A model generated the notes under the pieces. That model was not told the origin of the DNA and did not search any database. It saw only the letters and a program-made list of their open reading frames with translations. Below are positions 4,909-8,837 of a DNA stretch of 8,837 nucleotides, piece by piece. The position numbers and the translations under genes are program-made. The stretch spans positions 1-8,837 of the forward strand of contig JAUXNZ010000318.1 in NCBI GenBank assembly GCA_030682595.1. The letters are read 5' to 3'. Every line of letters begins with the position of its first letter. Position 1 is the stretch's first letter. The stretch is from Rhodocyclaceae bacterium (GTDB taxonomy: Bacteria; Pseudomonadota; Gammaproteobacteria; Burkholderiales; Rhodocyclaceae).

Positions 4909-7824
4909 ATGACCATGGATCACACCACCGTCGAAACCGATCAGGATTTTCAAGATGAATATACGGGACAACTGGGCCTGCCCCTGCCCCAGGAAATCTC
5001 GGGCGAGGTGCTGATCGAGAAGTACGCCAAGGGCAATGAACGCAATGTGCACGACGTGCGCTCCCGCGTCGCCCGGGCCCTCGCCGCCATCGAGACCGAG
5101 CAAAAGCAGGCCTGGTGGGAGCCGCATTTCCTTGATGTCCAGGAAAATGGCTTCGTTCCGGCCGGCCGCATCAATTCGGCGGCCGGCACCGACCTGTGCG
5201 CCACCCTGATCAACTGTTTCGTGCAGCCCGTGGGCGATTCGATCTCCGAGGTCGTCGATGGCCGCCCCGGCATCTACACCGCCCTCTCGCAATCCGCCGA
5301 AACCATGCGCCGCGGCGGCGGCGTCGGCTATGATTTTTCCAGCATTCGTCCCAGCGGCGCCCATGTGAAAGGCACGCAATCGCGCGCTTCCGGCCCCGTG
5401 TCCTACATGCGCGTCTTCGACCGGTCCTGCGAAACGGTCGAGTCGGCCGGTTCGCGCCGTGGCGCGCAGATGGGCGTGTTGCGTTGTGATCACCCGGACA
5501 TCGAGGCCTTCATCCACGCCAAGGACAAGGGCGATCTGTCGAACTTCAACATTTCAGTCGGCGTCACCGATGCCTTCATGGCGGCGGTCGAAAGCAGCGA
5601 CGACATCGAACTGGTACATCGCGCCGAGCCCTGCGCCGACGTCAAGAACAAGGGCGCCTACCAGCGCGACGACGGCATGTGGGTCTATCGCAAGATCCCC
5701 TCGCGCGAGCTGTGGGACCAGATCATGCGCTCGACCTACGATCACGCCGAACCGGGCATCCTGTTCATCGATCGCATGAACAAAGACAACAACCTCAATT
5801 ATTGCGAGACCATCGAGGCAACCAACCCCTGCGCCGAGCAGCCGTTGCCCCCCTATGGCTGCTGCTGCCTCGGCTCGGTCAACCTGACCAAGTTCGTCAA
5901 TCACCCCTTCGAAGAGACGGCCGATTTCGATTACGCCGCCTTCGGCCGGGTCATCGACGTTTCGGTGCGCATGCTCGACAACGTACTCGACGCCACCCAC
6001 TGGCCCCTGCCCCAGCAACAGGCGGAAGCGGCGGCCAAGCGCCGCATCGGCCTTGGCTTCACCGGCCTGGGCGATGCACTGATCATGCTCGGCCAACGCT
6101 ACGACACCCATGATGCGCGCGCCACTGCCGCAAAAATCTCCGAATACATGCGCGACCGCGCCTACCTCGCCTCGGTGGAACTCGCCAAGGAGCGTGGCGC
6201 TTTCCCACTCTTCAATGCCGACCTCTACCTCTCCGGCGGCAACTTCGCCTCGCGCCTGCCGCAAATCGTCAAGGACCAGATCAGGAAGCACGGCATCCGC
6301 AACTCGCATCTCTTGTCGATCGCACCCACCGGCACGATCTCGCTGGCCTTCGCCGACAATGCCTCGAACGGCATCGAGCCGCCCTTCTCCTGGACCTACA
6401 CGCGCAAGAAACGCATGGCCGACGGCACCTTCAAGGAATACGCCGTGGAGGACTACGCCTGGCGGCTCTTCAAGCACCAGGGCGGCGATGTCAGCAAACT
6501 GCCCGACTACTTCGTCACCGCCCTGGAAATCTCCGCCCAGGCGCACAAGGACATGGTGGCGGCCGTCGCCCCCTTCATCGACACGGCCATCTCCAAAACG
6601 GTAAATGTGCCCGAAGACTATCCCTACGCGGAATTCGAAGACCTCTACCTGACCGCCTGGAAAGACGGCCTGAAGGGCCTGGCCACTTACCGGCCGAACA
6701 AGGTGCTGGGCAGCGTGCTGTCGGCCACTCCAACTGCGTCATCCACATCCACTCCCCAGACGCAACCGCAAAAGCAGCCGCATGATGTGACCATTGACAG
6801 CGCCAACCGCCGGCTGGCCATCTGCTCGCTGCCCGCGCCGGTGCTGTCGTCATTGCGCTGGCCCGGCCGGCCGCGCCTGACCGATGGCAACGCCGCCTGG
6901 ACCTACATGATCGAAACCCCGCATGGCGAGTTCGCCCTGTTCGTCGGGCAGATAGAAAATGAGAAGCGCCAGAACGTGCCCTTCGAGGTCTGGGTCAACG
7001 GCACCGAGCAGCCGCGCGGCCTCGGCGCCGTCGCCAAGACGCTGTCGATGGACATGCGCGCCAACGACCCGGCCTGGCTGAAGCTGAAACTCGACGTGCT
7101 GGCCGCCACCGTCGGCGAAGCCGCCTTCGAGATGCCGATGCCGCCGCATGGCGAACACAAACTGATGCCGGGCACCGTTGCGGCGATGGCGCAGGTCATC
7201 CGCTATCGCTGCGAACAACTGGGCGCGCTGGGCAACGACAGCACCACGCCGGTCCTCGACTGCATGTTCAGCCGCGACGAACCAAAGACCGGCACCGACG
7301 GCACACTCTCCTGGACGGTGGATATCGTCAACCCCGCCTCGCGCGAGGACTTCGTACTCGGTTTGAAGGAAATCACCCTGCCGGACGGCGTCACCCGCCC
7401 CTATTCGTGCTGGCTGTCCGGCAATTACCCGCGTGCGCTCGACGGCCTGACCAAGCTCCTGTCGCTCGACATGCGCGTGATGGACCCGGCCTGGATCGGC
7501 ATGAAGCTGCGCAAGCTGCTCAACTACTCCGAGCCGCTCGGCGATTTCATGGCCTTCGTGCCCGGTACGCGCCGCCAGCAAAGCTGGCCATCGACAGTCG
7601 CCTATGTCGCGCGCCTCATCATGCACCGCTACGCCATGCTCGGCCTGCTCGATGAAAACGGCTATCCCACGCGGGAAATGGGCATCCTCGAAACCCCGCG
7701 TGAAAAGGGCGCGCTCAAGATCACCCGCGGTTCGCTGTGCACCGAATGCGGCAACATGACCGTCATCAAAAAAGATGGCTGCGATTTTTGCACCGCCTGC
7801 GGTGCAGTCGGCAGTTGCGGGTAA
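4909..7824 (+). CDS. nrdJ: Adenosylcobalamin-dependent (class II) ribonucleoside-diphosphate reductase
   Basis: This 971-residue enzyme reduces ribonucleotides to deoxyribonucleotides using a cobalamin-generated thiyl radical, with or without oxygen. The catalytic barrel spans about 30-600. It contains INCF with Cys103 (redox), LRCDHPDIEAF (191-201), NPCAEQPL with Asn306, Cys308 (radical cysteine) and Glu310, then Cys319 exactly 11 residues on (redox partner, as in Thermotoga NrdJ), and APTGTIS (472-478). No ATP-cone is seen at the N terminus. A Ser/Thr/Pro/Gln-rich linker (602-626) leads to two tandem copies of one module (about 673-772 and 813-915; compare LSMDMRANDPAW with LSLDMRVMDPAW). 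The tail has six cysteines (944, 947, 958, 961, 964, 970), suiting a zinc ribbon plus thiols that recycle the active site. In Pseudomonas the enzyme is split in two genes; here it is one chain. The start is uncertain between ATG 4909 and ATG 4915, and neither has a Shine-Dalgarno sequence. Confidence 0.95.
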   Translation: MTMDHTTVETDQDFQDEYTGQLGLPLPQEISGEVLIEKYAKGNERNVHDVRSRVARALAAIETEQKQAWWEPHFLDVQENGFVPAGRINSAAGTDLCATLINCFVQPVGDSISEVVDGRPGIYTALSQSAETMRRGGGVGYDFSSIRPSGAHVKGTQSRASGPVSYMRVFDRSCETVESAGSRRGAQMGVLRCDHPDIEAFIHAKDKGDLSNFNISVGVTDAFMAAVESSDDIELVHRAEPCADVKNKGAYQRDDGMWVYRKIPSRELWDQIMRSTYDHAEPGILFIDRMNKDNNLNYCETIEATNPCAEQPLPPYGCCCLGSVNLTKFVNHPFEETADFDYAAFGRVIDVSVRMLDNVLDATHWPLPQQQAEAAAKRRIGLGFTGLGDALIMLGQRYDTHDARATAAKISEYMRDRAYLASVELAKERGAFPLFNADLYLSGGNFASRLPQIVKDQIRKHGIRNSHLLSIAPTGTISLAFADNASNGIEPPFSWTYTRKKRMADGTFKEYAVEDYAWRLFKHQGGDVSKLPDYFVTALEISAQAHKDMVAAVAPFIDTAISKTVNVPEDYPYAEFEDLYLTAWKDGLKGLATYRPNKVLGSVLSATPTASSTSTPQTQPQKQPHDVTIDSANRRLAICSLPAPVLSSLRWPGRPRLTDGNAAWTYMIETPHGEFALFVGQIENEKRQNVPFEVWVNGTEQPRGLGAVAKTLSMDMRANDPAWLKLKLDVLAATVGEAAFEMPMPPHGEHKLMPGTVAAMAQVIRYRCEQLGALGNDSTTPVLDCMFSRDEPKTGTDGTLSWTVDIVNPASREDFVLGLKEITLPDGVTRPYSCWLSGNYPRALDGLTKLLSLDMRVMDPAWIGMKLRKLLNYSEPLGDFMAFVPGTRRQQSWPSTVAYVARLIMHRYAMLGLLDENGYPTREMGILETPREKGALKITRGSLCTECGNMTVIKKDGCDFCTACGAVGSCG

Positions 7825-7830
7825 GACACC

Positions 7831-7862
7831 CGCCCCCCTTCGCCCCCCTCTCGGGGGGTTCT
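7831..7862 (+). terminator. GC-rich hairpin after nrdJ, probable terminator
   Basis: Six C (7843-7848) pair perfectly with six G (7853-7858) around a TCTC loop, followed by TTCT. The position just after the nrdJ stop suits an intrinsic terminator, although the T-run is short. A second C6 tract at 7833-7838, within a tandem 10-bp repeat (CGCCCCCCTT, CGCCCCCCTC), could pair alternatively with the same G6. Confidence 0.55.
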
Positions 7863-7975
7863 AAACGGCTCGCTGACGCTCGGATATCACGGGGTGCAAC
7901 GTTTTGCCTTCGGCGCAGATTGCGGCTGGCGCCGCGTGCCGCGTTTGCTTGGGGCGGCCCGGCGCAAACGCTACG

Positions 7976-8359
7976 ATGTTTTTCACGTTAAGCCAGACTG
8001 ACACGGTAGCCGCCGCACCGCTTCCTGACTCGACCTGTCAAAGCTGTGGCGCTTGCTGTGTCAGCTATCGCGTTACCCTGCCCCGCGTCGAACTTGACAG
8101 CGCACCCGGCGGCTGGGTGCCGGTCGCCCTGACCGAGCCCTACACCGCCACCACCGCCTGCATGCGCGAACACCCCGACGCGCCGGGGCGCTGCATCGCA
8201 CTTGAGGGCAACGTCGGCGTGGCGGTGCGCTGTGCCATCTATCCCCAACGTCCCAGCGCCTGCAGCGAATTTGCGCCGCTCTCCGCCCTCGGCCGTGGCG
8301 ACGACGCTTGCGACGCGGCCCGGCGCCGCCGCGGTCTCCCACCCCTTGGCGGGATATAA
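7976..8359 (+). CDS. YkgJ-family cysteine cluster protein
   Basis: The 127-residue protein matches the YkgJ type of small cysteine-cluster protein, predicted to chelate zinc or an iron-sulfur centre; its biological role is not established. It shows the signature CQSCGACC (Cys21, 24, 27, 28), then Cys62, Cys73 before IALEG, Cys86 in CAIYPQRPSAC, Cys96 and Cys112 before the typical ending RRGLPPL. There is no signal peptide or membrane segment. The ATG at 7976 gives a length and N terminus close to relatives. The same frame is open further upstream to a TTG at 7904, but the residues encoded there do not look conserved. No Shine-Dalgarno precedes 7976, and an 8-bp inverted repeat ends 4 bp before it. 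The stop codon overlaps the TATAAT of the following tRNA promoter. Confidence 0.85.
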   Translation: MFFTLSQTDTVAAAPLPDSTCQSCGACCVSYRVTLPRVELDSAPGGWVPVALTEPYTATTACMREHPDAPGRCIALEGNVGVAVRCAIYPQRPSACSEFAPLSALGRGDDACDAARRRRGLPPLGGI

Positions 8360-8371
8360 TTCGCGGCTTGC
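8355..8371 (+). promoter_or_regulatory. Promoter (-10 box and discriminator) of the tRNA-Ser region
   Basis: TATAAT at 8355-8360 is a perfect -10 box that overlaps the ykgJ stop codon. It is followed by a GC-rich discriminator (TCGCGGC), typical of stable-RNA promoters, and would start transcription near 8366-8368, a few bases before the tRNA-Ser fragment at 8372. No good -35 box lies 16-18 bp upstream. Confidence 0.55.
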
Positions 8372-8467
8372 GGAGGCGTGGCAGAGTGGTTGAATGCACC
8401 GGTCTTGGCGCCAGCGAAGCGCGCTAGCGCAGGGTGACCTTCAGGTCAGCCGGAGCTAAAACCGGCA
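8372..8467 (+). pseudogene. tRNA-Ser(UGA) relic: 5' half interrupted in the anticodon, 3' half missing
   Basis: Bases 8372-8407 match the first 36 nt of the intact tRNA-Ser downstream at 32 of 36 positions: acceptor 5' strand, D arm, anticodon 5' stem and CTTG of the anticodon loop. A 50-nt segment (8408-8457) follows where the next anticodon base should be. AAAACCGGCA (8458-8467) then resumes the rest of the anticodon arm, identical to the intact copy. After this the tRNA similarity stops: there is no long variable arm, T arm, 3' acceptor strand or CCA. It therefore cannot fold into a tRNA alone. The insert can fold as two hairpins (8408-8430 and 8433-8451). With a promoter just upstream it is probably transcribed as a leader of the intact tRNA. 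It could be a decayed tandem duplicate, a degenerate intron remnant, or a structured RNA of its own. Confidence 0.75.
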
Positions 8468-8485
8468 AATGTTTTAAGTGGTTGA

Positions 8486-8573
8486 GGAAGCTTGGCAGAG
8501 TGGTCGATTGCACCGGTCTTGAAAACCGGCATACCGCAAGGTATCCAGGGTTCGAATCCCTGAGCTTCCGCCA
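8486..8573 (+). tRNA. tRNA-Ser (anticodon UGA)
   Basis: This is a complete class II tRNA of 88 nt including encoded CCA. Acceptor strands GGAAGCT (8486-8492) and AGCTTCC (8563-8569) pair perfectly, with discriminator G8570 and CCA at 8571-8573. The D arm contains the usual AGAGTGGT, the anticodon stem is CCGGT/ACCGG, and the loop CTTGAAA places anticodon TGA at 8520-8522, which reads UCA and related serine codons. The long variable arm (TACCGCAAGGTA) is typical of tRNA-Ser, and the T arm CAGGGTTCGAATCCCTG is perfect. It closely resembles E. coli tRNA-Ser(UGA). It probably shares a transcript with the upstream relic and perhaps with the gene that follows after 34 bp. Confidence 0.97.
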
Positions 8574-8607
8574 GAATTAGTTTTGCACCAGCAGCCAGGA
8601 GCCGGAC

Positions 8608-8837
8608 ATGAGCCACAAACACCTGCATCTCTTGCGCAGCCTGTTTCAGGATTCGGTCAGCGCGAACATCCACTGGCGGGAAATCGAATCGCTGTTGATT
8701 CACCTCGGCGCGACGGTCGAACCCGTTCATGGCGCACGGTTTCGCGTGCTGCTGAACCGTCACGAATACTTCCTGCACCATCCGCATCAGGGCAATGTCT
8801 TCAGTCGCCAGGACATCAAGCACCTGCGCGAATTCCT
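8608..8837 (+). CDS. HicA-like small protein (3' end outside window)
   Basis: The frame is open from ATG 8608 to the window end (76 codons visible). A strong Shine-Dalgarno sequence (AGGAG, 8597-8601) lies 6 nt before the start. The protein resembles a group of small proteobacterial proteins annotated as HicA-family toxins, which are mRNA interferases with a dsRNA-binding-like fold. The matching features are a helix containing IHWREIESLLIHLGATV (21-37), then GARFRVLLN (42-50), a beta strand leading to FLHHPHQ (55-61) and a basic helix SRQDIKHLREF (66-76). The classical HicA Gly-Ser-His active-site motif is not evident; GAR stands near that place, so RNase activity is doubtful. No HicB-like antitoxin gene is visible, but it would be expected downstream, beyond the window. 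It begins 34 bp after the tRNA-Ser gene with no terminator between. Confidence 0.65.
   Translation, partial: MSHKHLHLLRSLFQDSVSANIHWREIESLLIHLGATVEPVHGARFRVLLNRHEYFLHHPHQGNVFSRQDIKHLREF

Noticed and set aside
5554..6546. 330-residue open frame on the minus strand inside nrdJ
   Set aside because: Antisense shadow of conserved reductase codons, with repetitive Gly/Val/Ala composition and no recognisable domain.
8408..8457. Complete group I intron in tRNA-Ser
   Set aside because: Fifty nucleotides is far too short for a catalytic core, no pairing of an internal guide with the 5' exon was found, and the 3' tRNA half is missing. At most a remnant.
8372..8573. Attachment site of an integrated element using tRNA-Ser
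   Set aside because: The partial copy is a 5' half just upstream of the intact gene with no room for an element between them, and no integrase is visible. Integrative elements usually leave 3' fragments at a distance.
8446..8823. 125-residue minus-strand open frame
   Set aside because: It reads through the tRNA-Ser gene on the wrong strand, giving the familiar false peptide with GFEPWIP, and is antisense to the HicA-like gene.

Overview
The window looks like chromosomal DNA from a GC-rich betaproteobacterium. I would guess a member of the Rhodocyclales (Azoarcus/Thauera/Dechloromonas-type), but this rests only on overall protein character, gene content and base composition. Most genes are housekeeping or conserved. 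No insertion sequence, CRISPR array, prophage or rRNA was seen.

Layout. Positions 1-291 (+) hold the last 96 codons of the ClpB disaggregase. Tail to tail with it, overlapping by 14 bp, is a probable two-gene operon read leftward: a large acyl-CoA synthetase (ADP-forming)/GNAT protein acetyltransferase of the Pat type (870-3560, -) followed by tag, 3-methyladenine DNA glycosylase I (278-844, -). Divergent from pat across a 104-bp gap is a class I SAM-dependent methyltransferase of unknown substrate (3665-4501, +).

A 407-bp gene-free stretch (4502-4908) follows. Its left part holds small hairpins and its right part is an AT-rich promoter zone with a NrdR-box-like operator. It precedes a single-chain adenosylcobalamin-dependent (class II) ribonucleotide reductase, nrdJ (4909-7824, +), whose C-terminal third contains a clear tandem internal duplication and ends in a six-cysteine tail. 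A strong hairpin follows nrdJ. Next is a small YkgJ-family cysteine-cluster protein (7976-8359, +).

The right end is the most unusual part. A perfect TATAAT overlapping the ykgJ stop codon sits just ahead of a 5' half-copy of tRNA-Ser. This half-copy is broken inside the anticodon by a 50-nt segment able to form two hairpins, and it has no variable arm, T arm or 3' acceptor strand. An intact tRNA-Ser(UGA) follows 19 nt after the last recognisable tRNA-like base of the fragment. Then comes the 5' part of a HicA-like small protein with a strong Shine-Dalgarno sequence, cut by the window edge.

Functionally the genes are loosely connected: protein quality control (ClpB), DNA alkylation repair (Tag), metabolic control by lysine acetylation (Pat), oxygen-independent dNTP supply (NrdJ) and seryl-tRNA supply. 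The points most worth checking are the interrupted tRNA-Ser relic with its structured insert, the promoter/operator arrangement of nrdJ, and the retained histidine in the ligase half of Pat.
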